64,000 nucleotides of DNA. Origin: Riptortus pedestris (taxonomy: Eukaryota > Arthropoda > Insecta > Hemiptera > Alydidae). The notes below the pieces were generated by a model that saw only the letters and a list, made by a program, of their open reading frames with translations, was not told the origin of the DNA and did not search any database. Position numbers and translations under genes: made by a program. Positions 28,001 to 43,000 of this stretch are shown here, in pieces (positions within the stretch are counted from its first letter, which is position 1; the number at the start of each line of letters is the position of its first letter). The stretch lies in NCBI GenBank assembly GCA_019009955.1, contig CM032230.1:14862001-14926000 (forward strand), written 5' to 3'.

Positions 28001-31000
28001 ATGCGTTGAGAAGGTTGGCCTATATGAAATCTTGTAACAATCACTTGGTCCCTTTGTGCAAATGTAATATTTTTTTTCCTTCCAGTCGTGGATTGTGGAT
28101 TTAGTTTTGTCTAAGTAAGTCCGCAACCAGTCTTGTTGCTATTCTTGATAAACAATAGCTTTAAAAGAATTTTGTAAATCTGAAAATTGCCCTTCTTTGA
28201 CTCCTTTATTTCAAATCTCTACAACTTCAAATGGATTTTAACTGTCACTTAACCTATACTTTCTCACCTAAAAAACAACTTGTTTCGACAGTTTATGAAC
28301 AGTGACTGTATGATTATGTACCAGTGTCAAATATATTAGCATTAATTGTAATTGTGCTTAAATTATTTGTTTTTGGTTTAGGGTTTCTTGTTGAACAAGA
28401 AACAGCGAGAGGCAGCAGCAGCCGCTGCAATCAGGACGTCCCCACCTCCACCCGCTGGACCACAGCCTTATAGAAATTGGTAAGCTCATCTTCTAATACT
28501 TCAATATCTTCTAATACCTAATTATCTTCTAATACTTCAATATCTTCTAATACCTAATCATCTTCTAATAATTCAATATCTTCTAATACCTAATCATCTT
28601 CTAATACTTCAATATCTTCTAATACCTAATTATCTTCTAATACTTCAATATCTTCTAATACCTAATCATCGTCTAATACTTCAATATCTTCTAATACCTA
28701 TCTTCTAATAATTGATTCCAACGTAATTAATTTTGTTTTATTTTTTCATTAAGTAAAGGTCATTGTATTATTCCTATTTTATTTATTTATTTATTTATTT
28801 ATTAACGTCCACTTTTTGCAACTTAGGCTAATCGGGACATTCGTATTTTAATGCTTATAAGTTATAATTCCTTACAAGATAATTCAAAGAAAAAAAAAAA
28901 GTAATTATACAAATGTTGATATAACTGCAATCAAAAATTGATTAACAAGTTATATTTCAAACCAGAGCAGAACTCTGTTAACTGTAAATAACAAACTAAT
29001 AACTTTGTAGCCTATACAATTTGTTATTTATGAGAATAAAATGTGGCATTTTAACTTTTTAGAAGAGTATTTCTTTACATGGAGTTTCCTGACGATATAT
29101 GACTAATCCAAGTGTAATTGTAAGTGAGCTCAAAAACTAAATAGGAAATATCTCAGTTCTTATATGTTGAATCAAAAAATATTACAGAACATAATTTATA
29201 GGTTTATTTTTTATTTTTATAACAAAAAAAGAAAGGTCCTATACTAATTTATGATTTCTGTAACAGATATGTAATTTACTATTTTGTATTATCATCTCTC
29301 TCTAAACCACTTCCTCATGCCCCAGTTAGCAAATTTAGATTTAGAAATTTAAAAAAAGATTCTCCATTTTGAGTTTCAAGAATAATTAATGTCCATTTGG
29401 TTTGAAAGTTATTGTGTTAATGAACAAATATATAAATTTGAGCGAATGGTGTTTTTGGCATATCGGGAGATGGAAATGAAAAGTTAGCTTAGTACCAGAC
29501 TTTGGTCTCTCCATATTCTCCACAGGGAAAAATTAGATTGTCTTTATTTACCTACTTGATTAAAATCTGCCATGTGCAATAAAAAGAGATTCATAATGAA
29601 AATCACAATGGGGGTGGGGGGGAAAAAGTTGTCTATCAGGTACAAGCACTACTCGTATACTAGAGTTACCAGTCTCGGATTGCACACTATATTTTATTTA
29701 GCTGTACGGTTACTAGCATTCGAGGTTGCACTTTTATCCATTCCACTGGTGGTCATTAAGCAATATGAGACAACTGAGTAGCCACTAACCTCTAAATGGA
29801 ATAATCTTTTGACCTATCATATGGAATTTCCCATTATCAAAACTTTAACCAAAAACCATCATGATCCTATCCTCCATGAAACATATATTAGAGACGATAT
29901 GGTAAACCTTGAATCTTATGCAATTGCCTTGAACAAAACCGTCTATAAACTGCTTACTAATTCTCATTTGTTTGTATAATATTTCCTATCTAATATGGTG
30001 TTACATAATTATAGATTTCATGAGATTAAAAATAACAGATATCAATGTCTGTTTTACTTTATCTAGTTTCATTAATATTTTTAAATTTTATATGTTGGAT
30101 TATTGAAAAATTAAACACATAATATTCATGAAATAAAAAAAAATATAGTAACAACACATTAAAGAAATTTTCTTTTTAATACATTAATTATTATTGTTGA
30201 TAGTTAGATTTCTACAAAATATACAAATATCAATAATAAATATTCAGATAAATTATTGTAAAATCTACAATCAAAGGTAAATTTGCTCTGGTTTTTAATT
30301 TACAAATTTATTTTAAAAACTTTAACCTAATTATCCACCTCTCCTGGTCTAAATTCTCAAATATAGGAAGGTGTACATCTAAGTAGCGCTGCATGAAAGT
30401 GGCCACAAAGTCAAACTTGACTCTTGTGTATAGGCCAAAGGTCAGGAAATAAATACTTTTTCTAAATAAATGAGTTTATTTGTGCTTTATATAACATTTT
30501 CATACGCCCCACTGTGCCTTATCAGGAATAATCAGTCTCAAGATAAAAGTTTTTGGACTACATGTTCTAGAGCACCTTCTTCCAACACTGCCCTTGAAAG
30601 AGCTACTCTATGACATGTAGTCAAATAAATTTTAACTTTTGACCAATTACTCTTGAGGTAGTGTAAAACGTTTAGAGTGAAACAGTAATAAACTAATTCA
30701 ATATGAGAAACTATTCTATTCTCTGACCTTCAGCCTATACACAAGATTAAAGTTATAGTCTGCCTACTCATACTGGCTATTGGCTATCATTAGTCACCAT
30801 GGGTAGGCAGGTTACAGAAGGATGGCTCTCTAAATACAATTTTTCTATCTTGTCTTTAATTTTTAAATGGTATTTCTTTACGAAACCTTTAATGTTAGTT
30901 AGTCTGATGCAGAAGGCAATAGGAAACCACCTTGAGACCCTCTTGATTCCCAGAAACTATTACCTTAACATATTTTTATGTATCAAGCAATTTATTTATC

Positions 31001-34000
31001 TTTTAATTTATGTAACTACTTATATTATACGACGAATTTGCATATAGTAATGAGTTCCCCTAAGAAAAATCAGCTGTTGAGATTCAGTCGCCTAATTATT
31101 TTTTTTTTAATAACATTTGCTTTATGCTACTGTAGCTAATTGGGATGGGTTATCTATAGGCTATCAATCTTTTCTAGCCCTGGCGGGAGTATGGATTTTC
31201 ATTAGTCATTTAGGTTACTAAATAATTTCCAACTGCCTAAGTGTGAATCCAGCTCGCACTCTAGGTTTACAAAGTTTATTAAAGACCAATGCCACATGGC
31301 TAGCCAGAACACCCTCAATAACCTTATCAAAAATGAAATATTCTATCAACTGTGACAAACATAAAATATGTGATTCGTTCCATTAAACCAGACTATTTCA
31401 CAATTAACCCTAGTTATTTCTAACATTCATGCATTCAAGAATTATTCATATAAACATTTTACTCATTTTTTAGAGTCATTAAAAGCATGTGAAATATGAA
31501 GAAATTATCAGAGTATGAAAAACAGCTTTGTTTTAATCAACTCCGAACCTGTTTTACCGTGGCCCTAACTAGCCCATTTGTGCATGTATCCATTTTTAAA
31601 TTGTATAGCCGGTGCTAAATATAAAATAGAGGAGCCCGTATATTTTGGGCCATCTCTCCAACTCCTCTCTATTATTAGAGACAAGAGACTCGTCCAACTC
31701 AAATACTTAAAATTAACGATTAACAGTTTTGTATATTTTTAAAATACTTTCCGAGAAAGAATAGATTTTTTTATTTTGGAAAAATATGTACTTTTATTTT
31801 ATTAGTTTTGTTTTATCTCTACTTATTTAGTCTTTTTAGTATTACCTTTTACAGTTTTCTATTTGTGTATATCCCAACTCAATTTCCTAAAAACTTAAAT
31901 AAACAAGGTTTGTGTAACAGTGCTGAAATTATAATTTGCAATCTTATAATTTTCCCAGGGCCTAAAATAAAAAAAAAAAAAAATAAAAATAAAAAAACGA
32001 CAAACAAAAGCTTTAAACAAATTTAAAAATTGATGTCAACAATTAAAGTTAAAATAGAAACTTGAAAATAGTGGGGGGAAACAGTTTTTCCAATAATACA
32101 GAAATTTAAACAATAAATTCAATATTAAATCCTATAATTTTGCTTGCAGTTTATAAAAAAACAATATATATTTAATCAGATAAATTATATTTTCTTTGTA
32201 TTCATGATTGAAGGAATTCCAATAAATCAGGCAATTAAAAGAGTTAAAATCTTAGAAGATAAATACTCACATTTGAGGTTGGAAATACAGGGTCTTTCAA
32301 AAAGAATGAACCGATTTCATTAAGTTATATCTTATTAACAGACAGTAATACAAGGTTGCAATAAAGACACATGTATTTAAGCGGTGTTGAAGTTTTATCA
32401 TCATCATCATCATGTTCCATTTCCAGCATCGCATCACAACGTTTTCTGCTGCAATGCTGGTGTAAAGCACCATAAAGCTTTGAAATCCGTTCATTCTTTT
32501 TGAATGACCCTGTATATCCAAATCTGCATTATTCACCCAACATCTTGAGACAATTGAATAGCTGCAATAAAGGAGTAATGCCACCACAATACCGGAGAGA
32601 CTGAGTCAAGGCAAAACTATTATGCAAGCCTTGGTACTTCATGAGCTGTCTAACTGAATAATTTAATTCTCGTATAAATTATGCTCGCTATTAAAACTGT
32701 TTCATTGTTGCTTTGCAGGTCGGTAGTTCAGCAGACACCTCCGACGGAAAGCCCTGCTGGCCAGGCTAACCCGTACCGCCTCAATACACTCCTCACCAAG
32801 TATGAAGACGAATACCCGCTACGGAAAACAGGTGAATGCCACTCACATATAAATATTTATATAAATCGTACCAATCCTAGAATGCGTGTGTTCACTCACC
32901 CACACTTCTAGAGTGCCTTTTTTTTTTGTTTTTTTCTTTTTCTTTTTTAAATTAACCAAGTTCCAATTTAACTTGTAGATAATAAGCACTCAAACTAAAC
33001 TTATCCAAAAATAAGCTGTGTATATTCTTTTAGAATAATATTGAGTTATGGAAAACACATATTCTTCAATTGTTAACTCTTATCTGAATATTTCACGAAT
33101 AAAATTCATTATTTTGAGCCAATTATATGATTATATGGATCAAATCATGATGTAGAGTCAGATAGTAAAACATCTTGATTGATATTAGTCTTTTATTAAA
33201 CATTTCTTTTCCCTCACATGTTTTCTCGCTCCAATTACAACCTCTTCAAAGGCCTACAAATCGAATAAAAATTTAACCAATGCCAATACACTAGCAAACA
33301 AATGTTTTTAATAACACAAAACATCTTTCAATTTATTGGTGTGGTTGTTAGTCAGGTAGGATAAACTCAAACTGTTTAAATTTGGCTGATGTTTCAGTAT
33401 AGTTTATTACCTTTCCCAAGGCAAGTTTCTCCCTCCTTTTTCCCATGGCCTTGATAAGACTTTTGCTCTCACTTACCTCTGTAGAACTTCCATGTTGTAT
33501 TTTTTTTTTAGTTCAACTTGTTCTAGTGATTCCACACCAGATTTACATTTCCATTTCTTCCAATCCATTATACTCCCTTTTGCGAAGAGTCCAACTTTCG
33601 CTCCCCTAAAGCAGTACACCATATGAAAGACTGACAGCAAATGACAGTAAATTTACTTAATTTCATGACATAACAGCTGTCTCCAGTTTACCTTTTAAAT
33701 TAGACCAAAACGTTGGCAAAGCTGGAGTAGTTTGATTTCATTCTAAGCGGCCACCAGACACACCAATAAAAGAACAGACCCAACAGCAATCATCAAGGTT
33801 ATTCATAAAATATCTCGTTCAAAACAATCATATTTTACAAAAATATTAGATTGATACTGTAAATAAATTTAATACATAAGATTATCTTTGTCTACATACA
33901 TTATAAGATAATGCTATTTAGTAATTTCATTTATTATATTGATATATTCTTTTGTAAACTGTGGTTGTTTCGAATGAGATATTTTATGTTATTAATTTTT

Positions 34001-37000
34001 TGCATTTTGGATTTATTTAATTTTGATGTGATTGTTTGAAATATTGAAGGTTCTGAAAAGGTGACGACTGGAACCACGAAACATGTGTAGCAAATGAATT
34101 TTAATAAAGGACTATTATAGATAAAGAGGTTTTATCATCTGATCCTACTACTGAGATTCGATAAGTGTAATTTACTTAATCTCAATCTCTGGTCAAAGAC
34201 AAATTGAATAAAATCACTCATCTTTAATTATAATATTCTATAGTGGTTTTACTCTGTAAATTCAAATTTAGGAGCATGAGTATAACTTTTGAGTACACGG
34301 GGGTAACAAGCCTTCACCTACGCAAGCTGCATAGAGACCGATAAGGAGATGATACCCAACAAATCACATAGATCAGCTGATTCAAAATCGTATCAAGATA
34401 CACTCAACCGCAAAAAAAACCGGACACTTAGATTTAGTCTTATAATTTTGTTAAATATTGTTAAATACTTAATATATATGTATATCAATCTTTTTAATTA
34501 AAATAATTGGTTAATCTATAGGTTATTTAAACAAAATCTGCCAAAAGTGAATAATTTTTATTGATTATTTACACAAAAATACAAAATTAAAAAAAAGAAA
34601 AAGATAAATTAACACATTTAAAAAAAAAAAATATTCTTCATTTTTATTACAGTGAATGGTAGACTTCGCTACCCCAAGCGTTTCGGCAATGTAACGTAAG
34701 CTCCGGCCTTCCATCTAAGTTTGAAAGACCCATTATTCTGGACCGAAATAAAAATAAAACATTAATTAAAGAAAATGCTTGGTTAATAATTAAAGATGTT
34801 TAAATGTGCGAAAAACTACTTACAGTTTAGAATAGATCAACTTCACGACAAATAAATCTAATCTGAGTTTTATCTAATTGTTTACTAATCCTGAAGGGAT
34901 TAGTTCAATGGACTTAGACTCTAAATTCTCTGTAATAACTAGAATACCCACATAAAGAAAATTGCTGAAAATTAGCTTTTAATACGACAAAAATGAAGTG
35001 TCCGGTTTTTTTTGCGGTTGAGTGTATAACAAATGTGGTTACTTCTTTTGGAAATTGATTAAATTTAATCCAAACTGCGGATATTACCTTTCAAGAAATT
35101 TGAATTGTCCTTTTGAGGGCTCAGGTTGTCCATGTAAGATTAGTATTAATACTGTTGATAAATCTAGAGTCACGGGTTCAATTCCCACCTGGGTAATAGA
35201 TTTTATTTAGTGATGACCAAATCACTAAATAAAATCCTTAACCTCACCCTGACTAGAAAAGGGTGACCATTTGTAGATAGCCCGTCCTAATTAATTGCTG
35301 CTGTTGCATAAAGTGGACGTTAATAAACATGAACAATAACTATTCCTTCTGAGAATTTATTAAATTTAAGCTAAAGAGCTGATTTTATACTACGTTAAGA
35401 AATTTGTCTACTGTCTTTAGAAATAAATTGAATTTAAGCTAAAAAGATGATCTGTATTACCGGTGACTGCTTTCTTTAGAAATAGATTACAATGAAGCTA
35501 AACAACTGGTCTGTATTACCTCTCAAAAAATGTGACTACTTCCTTTGAAAATTGATTAAATGCAAGCTAAGCAGCTGATCTGTGTCACGAGTTGTTTCTT
35601 CCTTAACATTTGCTTACCATATGGGACGGTTGCTGTCGTTACAACTGAAATCATACAAACATTTTACTTATATGCTCCAGAAGAGGTGTTAAGGTCATCA
35701 CGATACACGTAAAACTGTAAAAATAGAAAATTTAATTAAAGATAAATGGTTTTATTCAGTCAGTGATTGACAGAAAGTGAATCTTTTCTTAATGTGCTAC
35801 CTGAAGTAGCTACTTACTCAAAAATATCGAGCAGACAGATCCTGAAATACTGCCTACAAATTCACTTAATTCCGTCTGTCAGAATATTTTTAGCCCTTTC
35901 GGCCTATTTATATATTTCATGTTGATGGCTTTCAAATAACTTTCTATTATGCCAAGGCACCTTCAGTATTTTTGGCTTGGTTAATTTTATGCAGAATATA
36001 TCACTTAAAAATATAAAACAGACCAATCTAATTAATTTTATACAATGACAGTCTTATTAAATCCCTGGGTCATATGACTAAAATTAAAAAATATATATTT
36101 AAATATTTATAACAACAATACTTTTAGTTTAATAATAAGTTTTGTGTTAATGTTTTCATAATTTTTGGTGTCATTTAAACATAGTGTTTCTTTTATCTCA
36201 TTAAACTCTTTTCCTGGTTTTCCCAAAAAATAAAATAAATTCTTTAAAACAATAAACAGTTAAAAAGAACAAATTTTCTGAGTGAAGTGCTTTACAATTT
36301 ACTTTTTTTTTTTTTTTTGTAGTACATAATTCTACTACAGACATAAAAGTTATTTTATTACAATAATTGGATAGTTTAAGACTATTAATAAAAATATTTT
36401 CCCTCACGCAATGAAAAAGGATGTGTGGTCCTTAACAAAATTAATTTTACATACAAATGTCCTTCGAATTAAGCAGCAAAACAATGAATATGCCAATATT
36501 GTAAATAATATTGGTTCTAAATATTTCAGCAATTCCATTTTAAATGAATAGAGTTATAATAAATAAACAAAACCGTTTAATCCAAAATGAATGACATATA
36601 CTTATATTTAACAAATTTAACATAAATATTTTAAAAATATTTGTGTTGTGAAATTTATTTAAGAATATGTATGTGTTCTAATCGAAATATTAATGAAAAA
36701 AAACCAAAAGCAGCAAATTTTTCACATCCTTTTGCGTTATTCTTCAAACACTCCCCTCACACTGTATTGTGAAACAGTTTTGTAAGGGGAAAAAAATGTA
36801 TTTAAAAATAACAAGTTGCTAAAAGGCCAAAACTCTTTCTAATTTTCATAGGGAAATTATACCTTCAGTCATCAAATAGTGGTTTACATGAATATATATA
36901 ATACTACTGTCATATCTGCCAGTAGATGCTGCCACTTCTTGCTGATGAAATATAGTAGCAAAACTGCTTTTAGTGCAGTGACACTGTCCTCAAGTCTGTT

Positions 37001-40000
37001 GATAGTTACACAGAGTAGTCCCTTGAAATATACAAAGTCACAAACTTACTGCAGAAAGAAGGAATCCAAACAGCCTTCAAAACTAACAACATGAACATAT
37101 ACAAAATGAGCATTGTATACAGAATTATATGCACATGTAAAAATATACATACATACATAGGACAAACAGGAAGACTCAAGACAAGATATAATGAGCTTAT
37201 ACACTCCTTTAGACTTTAACAAACAAGACACCGATTTCGCCAACCATTTGAATGGCAACTGCCATGACCCAAAAAATATAGAAGAAAGCATGAAGACAAT
37301 ATGGAAATGTATAAAAAGAAGACATCCAACAGGTATATTACAAATGAAAAGCTTAACACCAGTTAAGATACAATATTAAGGCCACTTAGAACACTTAAAA
37401 AAAAAGTCTGTCACACAGGGGCAGCATTAACTAAGCAGATTTCCCACGTGCGTTATGCATTTTCATTTATCTCAAAATGTAATAGTTCAATTATAACAAT
37501 ATTTGGTATTTAAGCTAAAAATAAAGTGTTCCATAACATAATAGCATATTGTTAATATGAGATGAGTAGGAGTGGGGGTTTACTAAAACCTGAAAACTAA
37601 AAAAATGCAAATATTTCGATTAATAATCCAGATAGTGAAAAAACGCACATTACAACATTTATAGAACAATACATTTGCGACAAGATTGGTTCTATACAAT
37701 TTTTCGATCCGATGCATAATAACGGAGATATTAAGAATTTTCGAAATTCTCCCCCTCCCCTTGGTCCGATTTTAGCCATTAACGAACTCGATTTTTCTCT
37801 TTACCTAATACGATTATATATCAAGTTTGGTAACGATAAGACAAAAATAGCAACTGCTAGAGCGGTAACAGACAAATATATAGAAAGATAGATATACACA
37901 ATTTTGAATGGTAGGATCGATAGACATGAAGAAAAAATCGCGTCATGAGTACTACCTCAATGGCTGATTTCCCTTAAGGGAAGGGCGAAGAATATGACAC
38001 TAAAAATAAATAATATGATAAAATGAGGAATAATAAATAAATAAAAGACAAAACAAAATTGAAATCCCAACATGACATGAAATGAAGATTTTATACCTGA
38101 GTGGACCCAAGATGACATCGATAGGGACAGCTAATCCATATACAGACATGTAAATAACTGGATCACAAGATAAACAAAATGAAGTTACTGACTAATGGCT
38201 GACTATAGGATTACATAAATACAGGAAATTTCAAGGGACTACCCAGAACAATTAACAACAGGCTTGACGATGGAGCCACCACACTGAAAGCACAATGTAC
38301 TCGAATATCAGCCAGTAATGCTATAGCTATGACAATACATTATTGACTTTATGTGCACCCATATTTTACCTATCCATGAACCCAGCTCACTACAGCTAAT
38401 TCACTGACTGCTCAGCTTGAAGTCTTTAGATGTCGCTTTTAGAAAAAAGAAAAATATTTATGAGAGCAATACATATGAGAATGGTTTGATTAATAAGTGC
38501 ATGGCTGATTGTGCGTGTGTGTGTGCGTGTGTGAGCTAACTGTTTTTGACCGTTGGTACTAACACCCGTTCCCCCTCCTAGCTTCGGAGCCGAACCTGCT
38601 TAAAGTCCGGCTGAAGCAGAGGGTGATCGAAAGGCGAGCGAGCCCCATCGCTAGGAGGAAGGACCGTCACCTCAAGAGAAAATCCACGCTTGCAAGTATG
38701 TAGCATGTTTCCTTATATTCCTTTTTTTAATTAGTTTTTTTTTTCTACTAAACACTATTTAACTACTCTTTATTAACTTTTAATAGGAATGCTGTGTGTA
38801 TTCATTTCCCCCTTTTCACATTACAGAAAGCTTTTGCACAAGGAAAAATATTGAAGTTCTAATATGGAATATTACAATGTTCCGCACTAAGAGATAATTG
38901 TATTTCTATGAATTTTCATACTATGAGGCAATTGTATTTTTATGAACTTTCTTAAAATGAGGCAAATGTACTTCTATGAACTTCCAGGCAATTTTATTCC
39001 TATGAACTTTCTACATCTACATTTCTATGAATTTTCACACAATGAGACAATGAAACATTTGTTTTCTGTTAAAAAAAATAAAACCATGTTTATTATTTTA
39101 AATATATATTTCCATTATAATCAAACTCACATGTTTTAATATTTTTATTTTTTTTTAATTTCAAGGTAGTTTTAGGGCAGAATTGTTCGAATAATGAGTC
39201 TTGTGGTTTCATGTATATTTTCTCACTGATTCTATTTTGAGGAATAGTTTTTTTAGTCTTAACAAATTCCATTTCTTGGGTGGTCTTGATGAATTTGTAA
39301 AGTTTAACCTACCATTTTTACTATCTCTCCTCTAGTTGAATTACTTTTTATTTATCTTCTTTATTTAAGATTAATGTTGTGTAGTTCTTAGCAATATTTT
39401 GAATGGGATTAATATTAATTTGAAACTGTAACATTTTTTTTCTATTAAAAATTAAAATTAACATTGAAAATATAGTTAAAGCAGTAGCTACCTTTGACTA
39501 TAGCACTGATGGTTAAGTTGATGGTACCCCAATCACTGAAAACTGGAATTTTCTACTGCATTTCAATGTCTTCAAAGGAATTTAGTGGGCTCAGGTGGCC
39601 ATGTGAGATAAGTCGTTGGTCGTTATGAACTTGGTAAGCCTAGAATCATGGGTTCAGTTTCCACCTGGACAATAGGAATTTATTTAGTGGTGAACTCATT
39701 AAATAAAATCCTTAGTCAAAACCTGCCTAGAAAAGAGTAATAACTTGGTGATGTCCTGTCCCAATTATCCATTGTTCCATAAAGTTGACGTTAATAAATA
39801 ACATTTTCAAAGGGATTTGCCAATAACTATATAGCACCTACAATTTCAATTTATGTGAATGGATCACATATTTTTAGAGCAATAGCAATATATGGAGGTT
39901 GGTGGCCATATGGAATATGTTTTTTCATGTATTATTGACCTTCCGCCATTTTCCCTCCTACGAAGATTGTATTGAGGTCACATTTTGACGAGATAATTTA

Positions 40001-43000
40001 TTCATTAAAATGAACCTATATTCAACCTCAAAATATTTGTTCATAACAGAGTTAGTTATTTTCTCAAATGAAATTAATTTAATTTATTTGTGGTAAAATA
40101 ACTCAAACAATTTTGGTTTTTCTGTTTGATATCAGCTAGAGCCCATCAGGACTGGGTGCTAGTTATTTTTTCTTTCACAAATCTGTACTTGGCTGCATGA
40201 AGTATTCTCAAAATAAGGAATGATATTTTCATTAAATTTCTAAAAATGTTTGTTCATCATCAATTGTTTGTCTATTCTCTAACCTCTGTAAGAATTGCTT
40301 GAAAATATGCAAATTTTGAATACAAGTTATCTATAGACTGAATTTTTTGTTTTGAATGCCAATATTTAGCTCCAGATGTAAGATTATTTAAAGTCTCTTA
40401 TATTCAATTTTTTTATCTCAAGGGGTGGATTATTTTCATGTATTAAAACAACTTTTTTACCCCATAATAATTTGATTTATTGAGTTGAAACTTCTCTCCA
40501 AATTAGCTTAATGAAGGGTTAAAGGGTAAACAAGTATTCATAATAAATAGAATAAAAAAGACTCGACCAAATTATTTAGACGACACTATTTAGCAAATAA
40601 GAGAATTACATCAAGGATTATTCTCTGATATCTATTTATCAAAAATAATTTATTAAGGAGACTAAGTAAAACATTTTTTATTTATTTTAAATTAGGATTT
40701 AAATTAAGTACTATTTATTTTAATTTAATAAATATAGCTATCTCTTTTGCGTTTTTGCCTGATCCTGGACCAACCCAATCCCGACAGATACCCGAAAAGT
40801 CACATCATTTAGGTATTTATAAATTCAAACACGTGGGGAAAAAATCCTCTTAAAGAATCAGTGAGGAAAAATTGTACACTTATTTTACAGCTTGCCTTCA
40901 ATTACATAATGGAAATTATGTTCTGAGAAGAATTTGGATTACAATATTGTTGGAATCAAAATACAAATTATTGTCAAGAATTTTTAAATCTTGGATTCGA
41001 CTGTGAGAAGAGATTCCACAGATTAAGAGGAGTTTAGTAAACAAATTCAAAATGGGATTTTTAAATGGCCTCTGGTTCTGACATGTTTGTGAATATTTGG
41101 TGAAGAAAGTTCTCAGTGTATACGGAAGAGTTTACTTCAGCTTTTACAGTTACCATCATCAGTATCTATTTTCAAAGTTGCAGTCATGAACAATTTTATT
41201 TTGATTAAGTACCTTCGCCCATCTTCAAAGTCTATTAATCAGCAGTTACAGGTCCATGGCTTAGATTCTTCCAGACTTTTAAGTTCTCTTGCGCAACTTG
41301 TAAAATATCAAATCCCTTAATTATTATAGTATTCTACAAAATAGTTATAATAATTATTAATTATTTTCTTCCTTTAAATTTATTTAAAATTGTATATTTG
41401 TACTAACTAAAAATTACAAGAAAATAAATTAAGCCAAGTAAGTTTTTTCCCCCAAAAATCTTAGTGTATATTGCTGTGTCAAAAACATTCTTTTTTGGTG
41501 CAAAATGAAGTCACGTGGTTGACCCTGCCTCCTCATGTTCTCTTCTGCCACAGAGTTTAGTTTTGAGTAGGCCTGCTCAAAATGACAACCGTCAAATGAT
41601 CAGATAATGTTATATATTTTTTAAAATAATTTCCTGCCAAAATATTGCTTAGAATTAAAGGAAATTAAGATTAAATTTTTAACCTAAAATTAACTAAAAT
41701 TTAAATCAATTTTTAATTATTACCCTAATTTTCCCCACAAAGTGATCTGCTTACCAAAAAACATTTCCATTCGTGGTTTAGTCAATTTGAGAACTCTGAG
41801 GTTAGACTGTATGTTAAAATATATCTGTTAAATTAGTTAATTAGCATTAGTTTTATTATAAACTTTTATGAATCAGTTTTCAGAGACAAGCAATAATGTT
41901 TTTGTTTTTTTTTAATCTTTTATAAAATCATACTTAACCATGAAATATATCCTCTGGATTTGATATGAATGTTATTCTGTGTAATATGGTTTTCAATTTA
42001 ACAATTTCTCATTGAAAAGTATTATAATGACAATTAGTTTTTGAGACATTACAGATTTTTAAATTGTTTCTAGTATTTATTTGTTTTCTTTATAAATTTG
42101 ATTTTATTACTTTAAAGCCAATTCATAAACCATCATATTTTCACTGAACTATCACAGCATTTGTGTTACTGACAGGAGACAGTGTCATATTATATTTCAT
42201 AGAAATATTGGCACTGAATATTTAGATGTATATTGCTGTGGAATGGCTATACGTCAGCAACATAGCCACCATAATGTATCTATATGAATTTATACATCCG
42301 CAATCAAAACTAAGATTGATTTTTGTCTGATCTCTGAGCATTGTTCGCAATGCTCTAAGGCTATTTTACCGTTATTATTTAAAAATATGCTTGCTGGGAG
42401 CGTTTAATTTCAGCATATTTTTAACATAATGCTTTTTCTCTTGCATGATTTAATTATTGCATTTTAAAAATATAATCATTCTTCGTCATTTTTTCCGTTG
42501 GGAAAAGGAGAGTTCATGTCATGATATTAAAATATATAATATTAAAATTAAAGTTAGAGGTTTATGTAATAATTATTTTCAAGTCAAATTTATTCCTTTG
42601 TTAGAAAACTCCCTTCAGTTTTGTATTTATTTTAAAACAATTTTTGAGACATTGGTATAAGATTTAGAAATGATAAAATGCCAGATGGGCAAACAAATAA
42701 ATAGAACTTCATTTCAATAAATGAGGAGTTTATGAATAGTACTCTAAATGCTTCACTCCGTCATTACATTTTCAGGAGCACATATGCACCTAACATAAAA
42801 CTACTACTTCTGTGAAATATTAAACCTTCCTGCCATGTAAGTCACAGCTATACTAAAATAAAAATACTTTTTGCATCCTACCAGCTAAAATGTTCTATTG
42901 ATCATATAGACATAACACTGTCTATAAGCTAAATTTTATTTATTTGTTTCGCCTGTAATATAATCAATTTGAGAATATATTTTGTAATATTAATTGCAGT

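Noticed and set aside
30799..31047. 82-codon frame starting MGRQVTEGW
   Set aside because: No family resemblance, AT-driven composition and no splice context.
32399..32413. (CAT)n run as a functional microsatellite
   Set aside because: Only about five units and part of the MITE interior; nothing further to say.
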